NCBI RefSeq assembly: GCF_021390245.1
Contig: NZ_JAJUXH010000011.1
Location: 62,001-126,000 of the forward strand
Length of the DNA stretch: 64,000 bases
Reading direction: 5' to 3'
From: Dyadobacter sp. CY323
GTDB taxonomy: Bacteria > Bacteroidota > Bacteroidia > Cytophagales > Spirosomataceae
Part shown: positions 9,291-18,719 of the stretch, in pieces
How positions within the stretch are numbered: position 1 is the stretch's first letter
Layout: each line of letters starts with the position of its first letter
Notes under the pieces: model-generated
The model's database searches: none
What the model saw: only the letters and a program-made list of their open reading frames with translations
Told to the model about the DNA's origin: nothing
Translations under genes and position numbers: made by a program

Positions 9291-10619
9291 ATGAGCATTT
9301 TACTTGGAGAACAAGAATATTTCAAAGGAGTCGGGAAAATTGCATATGAAGGCCCTGAAACAGACAATCCCCTGGCTTATCGCTGGTATGACGAGAACAG
9401 AATTGTAGGTGGCAAGAGTATGAAAGACCACCTCCGGTTTGCGATAGCTTACTGGCATACATTCTGTGGCTCAGGCCTTGATCCATTTGGCGGACCGACT
9501 CTTTTTTATCCTTGGGACAAAAAGGCGGATGCCGTAGACCGGGCAAAAGACAAAGCCGATGCTGCATTTGAACTCATCACAAAGCTGGGCGCACCCTACT
9601 ATTGCTTTCACGATGTAGATGTGGTGGATTACGCGGACGATGTCCGGACAAACGAAAAACGTCTGCAGGCTCTGACGGCTTATTTGGGTGAAAAACAAAA
9701 AGCATCCGGTGTAAAATTGCTTTGGGGAACTGCGAACCTGTTCGGCCATCACCGATACATGAACGGGGCTTCGACAAACCCGGATTTTGATGTGGTTACC
9801 CATGCAGGTGCCCAGGTAAAAATGGCACTGGACGCGACGATCGCATTAGGTGGCGAGAATTATGTGTTCTGGGGTGGACGTGAAGGGTATATGACCTTGT
9901 TGAATACGGACATGAAACGTGAACAGGAGCATTTCGCGCAAATGCTGAAAATGTCCGTTGCTTATGCACGTGCAAATGGTTTCAAAGGTAAATTCTTTAT
10001 TGAGCCAAAACCTTGCGAGCCTACCAAACACCAATATGATTACGACGCGGCAACCGTAATCGGTTTTCTTCGCCAGCACGATCTTTTGAATGATTTTGCA
10101 TTGAACCTGGAAGTAAACCACGCAACATTGGCCGGACATACATTCGAGCATGAATTACAGGTTGCAGCTGACGCAGGCATTCTGGGATCCATCGACGCAA
10201 ACCGCGGGGACTATCAGAATGGCTGGGATACGGACCAATTCCCGAATGACATTGCAGAGTGGACAAAAGCGCTTTTGGTTATTCTTAAGGCTGGCGGACT
10301 ACAAGGCGGAGGTATCAACTTTGATGCAAAACGTCGCCGCAACTCAACCGATATGGAGGATGTATTTCATGCCCATATCGGCGGAATCGACACCGTTGCA
10401 AGAGCATTGATCGTCGCGGACAAAATCATCACAAATGGTGAATATGATAAAATCCGCACCGATCGTTATTCAAGCTTTGACAGCGGCAAAGGCGCTGAAT
10501 TTGAAAAAGGATCTCTGAAACTGGAAGATCTGTTTGAACTGGCAGCCGGCAAAGGCGAACCTGCTACACTATCGGGCAGACAAGAATATCTGGAAAATCT
10601 GATCAATCGCTTTATCTGA
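9291..10619 (+). CDS. xylA: Xylose isomerase
   Basis: Product of 442 residues, the class II xylose isomerase length. It interconverts D-xylose and D-xylulose in the cytoplasm, using two divalent metal ions. The catalytic histidine motif CFHDVDVVD (H107) is visible, as are the metal-binding [27 protein letters not shown] and DANRGD segments and the C-terminal HAHIGGIDT. The start [11 protein letters not shown] fits family members. No xylulokinase or xylose transporter is adjacent, so this copy is not in a classical xyl operon; the kinase must be elsewhere. It is bounded by terminators on both sides. Confidence 0.97.
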   Translation: MSILLGEQEYFKGVGKIAYEGPETDNPLAYRWYDENRIVGGKSMKDHLRFAIAYWHTFCGSGLDPFGGPTLFYPWDKKADAVDRAKDKADAAFELITKLGAPYYCFHDVDVVDYADDVRTNEKRLQALTAYLGEKQKASGVKLLWGTANLFGHHRYMNGASTNPDFDVVTHAGAQVKMALDATIALGGENYVFWGGREGYMTLLNTDMKREQEHFAQMLKMSVAYARANGFKGKFFIEPKPCEPTKHQYDYDAATVIGFLRQHDLLNDFALNLEVNHATLAGHTFEHELQVAADAGILGSIDANRGDYQNGWDTDQFPNDIAEWTKALLVILKAGGLQGGGINFDAKRRRNSTDMEDVFHAHIGGIDTVARALIVADKIITNGEYDKIRTDRYSSFDSGKGAEFEKGSLKLEDLFELAAGKGEPATLSGRQEYLENLINRFI

Positions 10620-10637
10620 TCTGAACAGGATATAACA

Positions 10638-10668
10638 TGAAAATGGCCGGTTACGTCGGCCATTTTCA
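10638..10668. terminator. Bidirectional terminator between xylA and the coiled-coil lipoprotein gene
   Basis: Perfect 12-bp stem (TGAAAATGGCCG and its complement, 10638-10649 and 10657-10668) with a 7-base loop. It lies between two convergent genes, and the A/T-rich arm ends give a U-run in either direction. Confidence 0.85.
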
Positions 10669-10685
10669 TTTAAACGTTGCAGTGA

Positions 10686-11186
10686 TTATTTTTCACTTAA
10701 TACCTTTTCAATCGCAACTATGCGCTCCTGAACTTCTTTTTGCACGGTTGCGAGCCTTTTATCTTCCATTGGCTTTGTCAGTTCGAGCATGTTTGCCTGC
10801 AGCATGTCCCGTTCTTTTGTCAGCTTATCTTTCTTTTCTGTCAGCCGTTTCTTCGAATTACCATCCGCAGACCGGAGTTTTTCATCCACTTTTGTAATGT
10901 TTTCCTGCAGCTTCACTTCCTGCTTTTTTAGTGACTCAAGATACTTGCTCTGCTTTTCATTCAGTTCCTGATTTACTTCCAATAACTCCTCTTTTGCATC
11001 TGCGACTTTCGTGGTATCGGAGGGGGCGGCAATTTCGGACCTTGCCTCATCCACAGCCTCCAAAGCCTTTTCTTCAGCCTGGGCCAGATCTTTCCCCTCT
11101 TTTTCAGCTCCCGAATTGCAAGCCGCAAGCAGCGCTCCCATTGCAATCGCGGTGCCTGCAAAAATTACTTTCATTTTCCTTTTCAT
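10686..11186 (-). CDS. Coiled-coil lipoprotein of unknown function
   Basis: Product of 166 residues from the ATG at 11186. A longer frame to 11300 would run through the terminator of the SusD gene and is rejected. The N-terminus MKRKMKVIFAGTAIAMGALLAACNSG is a lipoprotein signal with the acceptor cysteine in LAAC. The remainder (about 35-166) is highly charged and heptad-like, rich in Lys/Glu with regularly spaced Leu and Val, so it should form a long coiled coil. It resembles Lpp-like or spacer lipoproteins only in general character, and no family is assigned. It probably sits on an envelope membrane facing the periplasm. Confidence 0.75.
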   Translation of the reverse strand: MKRKMKVIFAGTAIAMGALLAACNSGAEKEGKDLAQAEEKALEAVDEARSEIAAPSDTTKVADAKEELLEVNQELNEKQSKYLESLKKQEVKLQENITKVDEKLRSADGNSKKRLTEKKDKLTKERDMLQANMLELTKPMEDKRLATVQKEVQERIVAIEKVLSEK

Positions 11187-11250
11187 AATCTGTTCGTTTG
11201 TTGATTGCCGAACGCGTAAAAAACTGGTGCCAGCGACGTTAGTAAAGGCA

Positions 11251-11287
11251 AAAATGGAGGTCGCCGATTTATCATCAGCGACCTCCA
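11251..11287 (-). terminator. Terminator of the sigma/FecR/SusC/SusD operon
   Basis: Perfect 10-bp stem (TGGAGGTCGC and its complement, 11255-11264 and 11278-11287) with a 13-base loop, followed on the minus strand by ATTTTTG. It lies about 40 bases after the SusD stop. Confidence 0.8.
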
Positions 11288-11327
11288 ACCATTTTCCCAA
11301 GAAAAAATGAGCGGATTTAATAATCCA

Positions 11328-12833
11328 TTAATACCCTGCGTTTTGCCTCAAATTCGTATTGTTCCGCATTTCAGGTGTAGGGATTGGAAACAGCAGCTCT
11401 CTGTCAGTCAGAGTCGGACCATACGAAAATCGGTGACCGACGTAATTATCGAACTTTTTGGTAGTCACATTAAATGCTTTACGCAACCTCGCCATATCAA
11501 ACCAGGTAATGTTTTCAAAACATAGCTCGTACCAGCGTTCCCGCCAGATCGCCTCGCGTAATGCGTCTTTTGTCAAACCCGCCAATGCAGGTAACGTCGC
11601 TCTCGCCCGGATCGCATTCACGGCTTCCAGCACTTTGGGGGTTGGCCCGCCTACTTCGTTCGCTGCTTCGGCGTAAGTAAGCAATACATCGGCATATCGA
11701 ATTACGGGCCAGTTGAGATCACTGTTGGCCGAACTGGTTTGTGCAGTTAAATCAAAATGTTTGTAAATGAAGTAGCCGCCTAAATCCACTTCCTTGGTAC
11801 GATCCGTCTCATTTGTGAATTTTGTAAAAAAGAACTGCTTTTCCTTAATACGCAGATCAGCCGGATCATACGATTTTATAAAATCACCAGTCGCATAAAT
11901 CCCGCCTGTTTCATCGGAATACTGAGAAATATTCTTGTTATAAGGAATAATGGATACCTGCCAGTTAGAAGGCAGGATCTGTGTCCTGAACTGGATCATA
12001 AAGATATTTTCCTCTATATTCTTTTTACCCGGATCATGAAAATCATTGTAAGAAGAAAAGAGCTTGAACTGCTTTGAATCAATAACCTCGGCTGCCTTTT
12101 TTGCAGCCAGATCATAATGGGATGCCCCTTTTTGCAAGGGAAATCCCGCCATGGTCAGGTATACCTGAGACAAAAGCGATTTTACAGCACCTAGGCTCAC
12201 CTTGCCCGACGCGTCTGTCCACGGAAGTCCGGATGCCTCAGCGGTGGTAAGGTCGGCGACAATGAGATTGTAAACTTCTTCCGGCGTCGCCTGATTGGGC
12301 TTTAATTGTTCAGATGTAAGATTAACAGGCTCCGTTACCAAAGGCACGCTCCCGAACATCCGGACCAGATTGAAGTAATAAAACGCTCGCAGAAAATACG
12401 CCTCGCCAAGCAGTTTTTTCACTTCTACCGGATCAATGGCAGGAATACCCGGTATTTTGGCAATGGAAAGATTTGCATTTGAAATGCCCCGGTAATAGGA
12501 TGTCCAGTAAGTCTGCCCGTATCCGTTATCCGAGGTATTCCTTAAATCTTTTATAAAATAGCTGTTTACCGCCTGCCCCAAATCGGTAGCGGCAAGTCCG
12601 GTAGCAAATTCGGTCATCATCCACGGCCCGCCGCCAAATCCACTGCTCAGCGGATCGCGCAGCGGCGCATAAATTGCATTAACAGAACTTCTGCCGTGAG
12701 CCGGCTGGGTGAAATAATTTTCCACCGTGAAATTGCTGGGATCCGATTCCTCGAGAAAATCACTGCAACCTGTTGCCCAGAATATGCTCATCAGAGTGGT
12801 GAGCAGGCCTATCTTTTTTGATATTTTATTCAT
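11328..12833 (-). CDS. SusD/RagB family nutrient-binding lipoprotein
   Basis: Product of 501 residues. The signal peptide ends in a lipobox (ATGC, Cys at about 23), so it is an outer-membrane lipoprotein on the cell surface. The N-terminal SusD-like domain contains LGEAYFLRAFYYFNLVRMFG, the TPR-type helix signature of the family. The C-terminus contains RYADVLLTYAEAAN and a closing FPIPTPEMRNNTNLRQNAGY, a typical SusD ending. SusD proteins act as the lid over their SusC partner and deliver a ligand. Its SusC partner is 30 bases upstream in the same operon. The ligand (glycan, peptide or other) cannot be deduced. Confidence 0.95.
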   Translation of the reverse strand: MNKISKKIGLLTTLMSIFWATGCSDFLEESDPSNFTVENYFTQPAHGRSSVNAIYAPLRDPLSSGFGGGPWMMTEFATGLAATDLGQAVNSYFIKDLRNTSDNGYGQTYWTSYYRGISNANLSIAKIPGIPAIDPVEVKKLLGEAYFLRAFYYFNLVRMFGSVPLVTEPVNLTSEQLKPNQATPEEVYNLIVADLTTAEASGLPWTDASGKVSLGAVKSLLSQVYLTMAGFPLQKGASHYDLAAKKAAEVIDSKQFKLFSSYNDFHDPGKKNIEENIFMIQFRTQILPSNWQVSIIPYNKNISQYSDETGGIYATGDFIKSYDPADLRIKEKQFFFTKFTNETDRTKEVDLGGYFIYKHFDLTAQTSSANSDLNWPVIRYADVLLTYAEAANEVGGPTPKVLEAVNAIRARATLPALAGLTKDALREAIWRERWYELCFENITWFDMARLRKAFNVTTKKFDNYVGHRFSYGPTLTDRELLFPIPTPEMRNNTNLRQNAGY

Positions 12834-12863
12834 TTTACTTGAGATAAAAAGTCAGTTGGAATA

Positions 12864-15800
12864 TTATAAACCGATGTTCAAGCCGAGCATAAATACCCTT
12901 GGTTTAGGATAATCATATAATCCAAAACCCTGGTCAAATGGAGATCCTGAATTGGAAACTTCCGGGTCGTAGCCTTTGTATTTAGTTGTCACGAAGAAGT
13001 TTTGCACCGATCCATAAATCCTCAATCGGTCAAGTTTGATTTTAGAGACCACAGTCGCCGGGAATGAATAGGCAAGCAACAAGTTCCGACCGCGGATGAA
13101 AGAAGCATCCGTTACTTTATGACTATCATTGTTCGTGTCATAACCGGCATTGATCGGCCGAACCTGCGCGATCGGCGTATTCTGATTGGTTTCCGTCCAG
13201 GCATTCAGTACCGTTTTATAGCTATTTGCAATGCCTTGTCTGTCTTCGGCGGAATGGATACTTCTGTCTAGCACATCATTTCCATACATGTATTGCAAGT
13301 CGACTGTCAGTGACCACGATTTGTATTGGAATGTATTCAAAAACGTCCCGAAACCATCCGGAATACCTTTTCCGATAATTGCCCGGTCATTATCGTTGAT
13401 TGTCCCATCGTTATTGAGATCCTGGTATTTGACATCACCCGGCAGTGCATTGTACTTGGCCGCCTGCTCTGCCTCGGCCGTAGACCAGGTACCCTGGTGC
13501 ACCCGTCCGAAAAACGACCCTACCGGCTTGCCGACCCGCACGATCGTATTTCCGGAGAAAATGTCGCTGCCTCCTGAAAGTGCCAGTACCTTATTTTTAT
13601 TTACTGAAATATTAAAGGTTGTACTCCATGTAAAATCGCCTGCTTTGATGTTCGTTGAATTCAGCGCAAACTCAACTCCTTTGTTCTCCATACTTCCGAC
13701 ATTGGTAAAAATGCTCCCGTATCCGCTGCTCAGGGGAAGCGGCGCATCCAGCAGCATCTTATTCACTTTTCTTCTGTACAGATCGAGTTCAAAGCTTAGT
13801 CTGTTTGAAAACAAACCGAGCTCTACCCCAAAATCCACCTGCTGTGTTTTTTCCCATTGCAGGTTCTCATTCGACATCCGGTTGACACCGATCCCTATAT
13901 TGCGGGTGCCGTCAAAGATCACGTCGTAGCTTTGCAAACCGGCCAATGCACGATAAGCCGGGATTTCGGAGTTACCTGTTGCACCATAACTCGCCCTGAT
14001 TTTCAGGTTTGAAACAGCAGGAACACTTTTTAGAAATTCTTCTTCCGAAACTCTCCATGCAAGTGCCGCCGACGGGAAAAATGCATACCTGTTTGCTTCC
14101 CCAAACTTCGACGAACCATCGATACGCCCCGTAAAAGTCACCAGGTATTTGTCCATCAGTCCGTAGTTCAGCCTCGCGAAATAGGAGTTCAGCCCATACG
14201 CCGATGCGCCCGACGTAGGTGCAAGTGCAGTTGCGCCGGCGCCAAGGTTGTTGAACTGAAAATAGGTGTCTGTGAAATTCTGACTTCTGGCCAGGTTCTC
14301 AAAACGGTCCACATGCTGCCACGATAAACCCAGCATCGCATTAATGGAGTGAATTTTACCAAAATCTTTAAAGTAGGTCAGGTAATTTTCAAACTGCCAG
14401 GAATTAAACCGCCGGCTGGTGACCGAAGCATCGCCATTGTTTGAAATGTATTGAAGACCGGCTGCGGCAAAGTAATCCTCCCGCTGATTAATGACATTTG
14501 TTCCCACCGTCGACCTGAGATCAAGACCGTCCGCCAGCCGGATGGTGGCAAACATATTGCCAAGCATGGTTTGTGTTCTCATGTAAAAAAGTCTTTCCGC
14601 TGCGACGCGGAGCGGACTATCGCCACCTTCCATTCCCGGATAGTCCCGGTTGCTGGCCCATCTTCCGTCGGGATATTTCACGGGAATAATAGGTAATGCT
14701 TCCAAAACCTGGCGCATTGTAGTAATACCGCCGCCCCCGAGCTGATCGATCTGCTTTTCGTTTTGGTCCGTATAACCCAGCGTACCACCTACTTTGAGCC
14801 AGCTTTTAATCTGACTGTCAAATACAAAACGGCCCGCAAACCTTTTTTGCCACGAATCTTTGACAATTCCATTTTCATTACGGTAGTTCAAAAAAGCCCC
14901 GTAACTTCCTTTATCGTTTCCACCTGTAAATCCTAGCTGATGATTTTGAGTCAATGCTTTTTGAAATGCTTCCTTCTGCCAGTCGGTATCATACAATGGG
15001 TTACCATTTGAATCAAAAAGTAAAGGGTTGGTACGTTTTAGTTTGGGGTCCGTATATTTTGTACCGGTCTCCCAGCCGACAGAATCATATTTGGCTGCAT
15101 TTGCATAAAGCTGCTCTTCTACTGCCAAAAACTCTTTTGAATTTAAAACCGGCAGCTTCCTTGGAGCAACTCCGATACTGAAATCGGTATCATATGTAAT
15201 CTTCCCGCCTCCCGATGTTCCGCGTTTGGTGGTTACTAAAATAACCCCGTTCGCTCCGCGGGCGCCATAGATTGCGGTCGATGATGCATCTTTCAAAACT
15301 TCAATGGACGCAATGTCATTCGGGTTGAGATAATCAATGGGCGTACTGCCATTTCCAAGGTCAACGGCATTTAATATTACCCCATCAATAACATAAAGCG
15401 GGTTATTTGAGACACTGATCGAGCTCGCTCCACGGATTCGGATATTTGCCCGACCACCCGGCCGGCCCGAATTGGAAGATACGTTCACACCCGCGATGCG
15501 GCCCGAAAGTCCCTGATTCAATGACGATGCCGGACGTTCCTGCAACACTTCGCCTTTAATGGTCCCGACTGCCCCGGTAAGGTCAGACTTCTTTACAGTT
15601 CCATATCCTACCACCACGATCTCGTCTAATGCATTCTCATCGGGTGCCATATTTACGGAAATCTCCGACTGGTTACCGACGCTCACTTCCTGGGATTTAT
15701 ACCCCACAAAACTTAAAACCAGTACATGCTGTCCCCCGTCGGGCACATCCAGTGTGAAGTCTCCTCCTGCACCTGTCGAGGTTCCGCGCTGGGTGCCTTT

Positions 15801-16352
15801 CACTACGATGCTCACGCCTGGTAACCCCATTCCCGATTCGTCCGAAACCTTACCTTTTATAGTTCTGTCCACCATTTGTTGTGAAACCGCAGGTTCCGAT
15901 GTGTTTTCAGGAGTAACGGTTTGATCTTGTAATGCGGCCGAATCCTTGGGGTCTTCCTTTGCCGGTGCCTGTTCTTTCACTTTCCCTTCCACAATGACGT
16001 ACGTATTCTTCCTCGTCTTTTTATATTTCAAACCGTTCTGTGCAAGAATAATGTCCAGGTTTTTCTCAATCGAATCATTCAGATTGAGTGCGGTGGAAGT
16101 TACATTCACAGAACCAACCAATCGGTCTTCGAAAACAATTTCTACCCCATAATGCCTCTGCAGATCGAGGAGAACATTTTTCAGCTTCATTTCCTGTCTG
16201 AAGGAAGCGTGCTGACTTGGTAGAGACGCAAATGCAATAACCTGAGATTGGGCGATTTGAGGCTGTTGTGCAAGAAGTACAAGCCCTGCTCCCACCCATT
16301 GCTTAGCGGATAGCGTTATATTCATAGTGAAGTGGTTAAGGATATTAGTCAT
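12864..16352 (-). CDS. SusC/RagA TonB-dependent transporter with STN signalling domain
   Basis: Product of 1162 residues; an alternative ATG at 16325 places the signal peptide closer to the N-terminus and may be the true start. Order: signal peptide (about 15-38), secretin/TonB short N-terminal domain (STN, 57-120), a low-complexity linker (125-160), a carboxypeptidase-D regulatory-like beta domain (165-235), the DEIVVVGYGT segment (243-252), the plug (about 260-370) and the 22-strand barrel. The STN domain is the part that signals to a FecR anti-sigma factor, and such a gene is immediately upstream, overlapping by eight bases. It imports a substrate captured by the adjacent SusD across the outer membrane. 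Confidence 0.95.
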   Translation of the reverse strand: MTNILNHFTMNITLSAKQWVGAGLVLLAQQPQIAQSQVIAFASLPSQHASFRQEMKLKNVLLDLQRHYGVEIVFEDRLVGSVNVTSTALNLNDSIEKNLDIILAQNGLKYKKTRKNTYVIVEGKVKEQAPAKEDPKDSAALQDQTVTPENTSEPAVSQQMVDRTIKGKVSDESGMGLPGVSIVVKGTQRGTSTGAGGDFTLDVPDGGQHVLVLSFVGYKSQEVSVGNQSEISVNMAPDENALDEIVVVGYGTVKKSDLTGAVGTIKGEVLQERPASSLNQGLSGRIAGVNVSSNSGRPGGRANIRIRGASSISVSNNPLYVIDGVILNAVDLGNGSTPIDYLNPNDIASIEVLKDASSTAIYGARGANGVILVTTKRGTSGGGKITYDTDFSIGVAPRKLPVLNSKEFLAVEEQLYANAAKYDSVGWETGTKYTDPKLKRTNPLLFDSNGNPLYDTDWQKEAFQKALTQNHQLGFTGGNDKGSYGAFLNYRNENGIVKDSWQKRFAGRFVFDSQIKSWLKVGGTLGYTDQNEKQIDQLGGGGITTMRQVLEALPIIPVKYPDGRWASNRDYPGMEGGDSPLRVAAERLFYMRTQTMLGNMFATIRLADGLDLRSTVGTNVINQREDYFAAAGLQYISNNGDASVTSRRFNSWQFENYLTYFKDFGKIHSINAMLGLSWQHVDRFENLARSQNFTDTYFQFNNLGAGATALAPTSGASAYGLNSYFARLNYGLMDKYLVTFTGRIDGSSKFGEANRYAFFPSAALAWRVSEEEFLKSVPAVSNLKIRASYGATGNSEIPAYRALAGLQSYDVIFDGTRNIGIGVNRMSNENLQWEKTQQVDFGVELGLFSNRLSFELDLYRRKVNKMLLDAPLPLSSGYGSIFTNVGSMENKGVEFALNSTNIKAGDFTWSTTFNISVNKNKVLALSGGSDIFSGNTIVRVGKPVGSFFGRVHQGTWSTAEAEQAAKYNALPGDVKYQDLNNDGTINDNDRAIIGKGIPDGFGTFLNTFQYKSWSLTVDLQYMYGNDVLDRSIHSAEDRQGIANSYKTVLNAWTETNQNTPIAQVRPINAGYDTNNDSHKVTDASFIRGRNLLLAYSFPATVVSKIKLDRLRIYGSVQNFFVTTKYKGYDPEVSNSGSPFDQGFGLYDYPKPRVFMLGLNIGL

Positions 16353-17346
16353 TAGTTAAATAGATAGTATTACCATTTTGCCCGACTTTCATATCGAGTA
16401 CTTCGGAGATCGTCCTGATCAATTCATTTGCATTTTTTGTTTTAAAATTTCCGGTGATGGTCCGTGATGCAATGTTGGAATCCGAAAGCGTTACCTTCTG
16501 CCCGAAATTCTCTTCGATCATCGCGAGGATCTCACGTACCGAGGTTGCATTAAACATGTAACGCTGCTCCTTCCACGTCGCGAATGTTTTGACATCCTGC
16601 TTTTTCTCTAGTTGAACATCGCCCGCCTGATCTAAAAAAGCCAGATCTCCGGGCTCCATCATGACTTCTTTCCTGAGGTTGTCTTTCGAATATCCGATCC
16701 GTACGCTGCCCGACGTCAATGCGACTTTGGTACCGCGTGGCCGCGCAAAAACAGAGAAAGTAGTACCCAAAACCTCCACCTGGAACGCGTCCGATGTTTT
16801 TACTACAAATCGCTTATCATCAATGGTATGGCTCACAGAAAACTCGGCTTCACCTTCCAGCAGAACTTCACGGACGTTGCCACTGAAACCGATTCTCGGG
16901 ATTTTGAGCTTTGAATTCGAATTCAATGCGACTTTACTTCCATCTTCCAGGTAAATGTTGGTCGTTTGTCCGTACGCGGTCTGGTAAGATTTGTATTGCA
17001 ATGCATCCCGAAACCACCAGCCGCTGCTCACCAGCAATGCAACGGAAGCGGCGATCAGCCAAAAACGATTTCCTGTAAAAAATGAAGCTTTCGGGCCTGC
17101 TTCGGCAACATCTGGTTTTGCGGTAGGGTTAAAATCAGAATCAAGACGGCGCATGAGATGCATGATCGCGGCTTCCTGGTCCGGGACGAACTGCGGGCTT
17201 TTGATCTCAAATTCCATCAGCCATTGATGAAACGTTTCCGCATTTTCCTTGTTTTCGATCCAGTCTTCGATCAACTGTCTTTCCAGAGGCGTGGCCCGAC
17301 CAGCCAGGTACTCGAAAAGGGTGTATTTCGATATAGTTGTTTTCAT
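16345..17346 (-). CDS. FecR family anti-sigma factor
   Basis: Product of 333 residues. The cytoplasmic N-terminus (1-94) binds the sigma factor, one membrane helix is at about 95-112, and the periplasmic FecR domain lies at about 130-230 (YGQTTNIYLEDGSKVALNSNSKLK, EGEAEFSV, VLGTTFSV). A C-terminal DUF4974 domain follows (about 260-330: SVREILAMIEENFGQKVTL), as is usual in Bacteroidota. It should relay the transport state of the STN-bearing SusC to the sigma factor. The SusC start codon overlaps the end of this gene, so the two are translationally coupled. Confidence 0.94.
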   Translation of the reverse strand: MKTTISKYTLFEYLAGRATPLERQLIEDWIENKENAETFHQWLMEFEIKSPQFVPDQEAAIMHLMRRLDSDFNPTAKPDVAEAGPKASFFTGNRFWLIAASVALLVSSGWWFRDALQYKSYQTAYGQTTNIYLEDGSKVALNSNSKLKIPRIGFSGNVREVLLEGEAEFSVSHTIDDKRFVVKTSDAFQVEVLGTTFSVFARPRGTKVALTSGSVRIGYSKDNLRKEVMMEPGDLAFLDQAGDVQLEKKQDVKTFATWKEQRYMFNATSVREILAMIEENFGQKVTLSDSNIASRTITGNFKTKNANELIRTISEVLDMKVGQNGNTIYLTND

Positions 17347-17396
17347 CTCAATTTATGTTCGGAATATCAGAGGCTTTTGTCAAAATTTGGAGGGCA

Positions 17397-18062
17397 TTAT
17401 ATAAGGCTGAGAACCGTCAGACCGAATGAGATCATCCATTCGCCGTGAAGTGCAGAACGCAGGTGTTTCAGCGCTTTCGATATGTGTACTTCCACGGTTT
17501 TAGGGGATATATGCAGCTCATCCGCTATTTCGTGGTATTTCTTGTTTTCAAACCGGCTCAGCAGGAACACCTTCTGGCATTGTGTCGGCAGGCGGGCGAT
17601 CACTTCATTTACTTTGATAAAGAGGTTGTTATAATGGATTTCAGCATCCGGCTGCTGATGGTAAGTTGAAAATGTATTCTCTTCCGAGACTTCCAGCGTA
17701 TCCATTTTCCCGAACTCTCTTTTCATATACGTGTAGCATTCATTCCGCACCGACCGGAATAAATAGCTGGTGTAGGAAGACGTGATATTCTCGTATGCCC
17801 GGGTCCGGTAGAACTGAAAAAAGACTTCACTTACCAGGTCTTCCGCGATTTGCTTGGAATAAACAAATCGTACTGCATGGCTGCATAATGGGTTATAATA
17901 GCGTTTAAAAAGCAGCTCTAACCCTTTCGAAGGATTTTCCTGAAATGTTGTTTTGAGAAAACTGGCAGAATCAATTTCAGATGGCCCGCTCTTCCCTTCG
18001 TGTACCGGTGACACAAATGGATTCGAGCGCTTTGTTTCCTGGTTAAGCAAAGGATCGTGCAT
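17397..18062 (-). CDS. ECF-type RNA polymerase sigma-70 factor
   Basis: Product of 221 residues. Region 2 lies at about 45-112 (LFKRYYNPLCSHAVRF, AEDLVSEVFFQFYRTR) and region 4 at about 150-205 (LPTQCQKVFLLSRFENKKYHEIADELHISPKTVEVH). There is an unusually long polar N-terminal tail of about 35 residues before region 2. It is the first gene of the cluster and lies 50 bases before the FecR gene, so it is the probable activator of the SusC/SusD pair downstream. The C-terminus ends in a short hydrophobic stretch (MISFGLTVLSLI), which is odd for a cytoplasmic sigma factor. Confidence 0.94.
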   Translation of the reverse strand: MHDPLLNQETKRSNPFVSPVHEGKSGPSEIDSASFLKTTFQENPSKGLELLFKRYYNPLCSHAVRFVYSKQIAEDLVSEVFFQFYRTRAYENITSSYTSYLFRSVRNECYTYMKREFGKMDTLEVSEENTFSTYHQQPDAEIHYNNLFIKVNEVIARLPTQCQKVFLLSRFENKKYHEIADELHISPKTVEVHISKALKHLRSALHGEWMISFGLTVLSLI

Positions 18063-18230
18063 TGAGTCTTGATTTTAATGTAATAATTAAAAGACTTTAT
18101 TGCATTTGAATTCCCTTAGTCTTGATTTAAAAAAACAATAACTTTCTTAAATGATATACCGGAGGTTTTCCCAAAGCTACCGTTAAAATGTTAGCTACCG
18201 CTTAATAAATTTAGTTTGTATGCCAGAGTT

Positions 18231-18238
18231 TATATTTG
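18231..18238 (+). promoter_or_regulatory. Putative -7 element of the LuxR-like gene
   Basis: It reads TATATTTG, matching TAnnTTTG, about 45 bases before the first ATG. There is no TTG at the expected -33 spacing. Short arms CAGAGT/ACTCTG flank it. Confidence 0.35.
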
Positions 18239-18283
18239 TCTTACTAATTATACTCTGCTCAATGGTCCTGTGAAATTTGATGA

Positions 18284-18601
18284 ATGCGTTTCACATGTAA
18301 TCCAAACCAAATGATTGAACAACTTCCATCCAAACAAACCAGCCCATTACTTTCTCATCCGATGTCCGAACTAACTTTCCGCGAGTGGGAGGTATTATTG
18401 CTGATATCCGAAGACCGCGAAAATGTAGAGATCGCTTCGATTACCAATAGTAAAATACAGACTATCAGCAACATGCGATACCGGATCGGCGACAAGCTGA
18501 TGCTGAAAGGCCGTAACAAGCTCGGTCAGTTCGCCAGACAGCATCGTGACGCCCTGAGGGATTTGTTTCCCATACTCTACCCGCCGCGACGGCGCTCATA
18601 G
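18284..18601 (+). CDS. Small orphan LuxR/GerE-type HTH protein
   Basis: Product of 105 residues (96 if the ATG at 18311 is used). Residues about 27-90 resemble a GerE helix-turn-helix: LTFREWEVLLLISED at the start, then EIASITNSKIQTISNMRYRIGDKL, where the usual pattern is IA..L.IS..TV..H...I..KL. Several normally conserved positions differ, so it is a divergent member. There is no receiver or ligand-sensing domain. It is divergent from the sigma gene, with a 220-base gap between them, and ends at its own terminator. Its target is unknown; DNA binding is inferred from the motif only. Confidence 0.6.
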   Translation: MRFTCNPNQMIEQLPSKQTSPLLSHPMSELTFREWEVLLLISEDRENVEIASITNSKIQTISNMRYRIGDKLMLKGRNKLGQFARQHRDALRDLFPILYPPRRRS

Positions 18602-18620
18602 CAAACCCTCTCACATTTAC

Positions 18621-18665
18621 AAGGTAGTTAACCATCTTATTTTCGGTGAGTTAACTACCTTTTTA
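18621..18665 (+). terminator. Terminator of the LuxR-like gene
   Basis: Perfect 12-bp stem (AAGGTAGTTAAC and its complement, 18621-18632 and 18650-18661) with a 17-base loop, then TTTT. It starts 20 bases after the stop. Confidence 0.85.
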
Positions 18666-18719
18666 CAAGAAGCTCTTTGACTGAATTTTGATTGGTATTA
18701 AACATCATCAGAATTAGTC

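Noticed and set aside
9291..10619. Xylose utilisation operon
   Set aside because: Only xylA is present between two terminators; no xylulokinase, xylose transporter or regulator is adjacent.
11187..11300. N-terminal extension of the coiled-coil lipoprotein
   Set aside because: It would read through the terminator of the SusD operon and place 38 residues before a proper lipoprotein signal.
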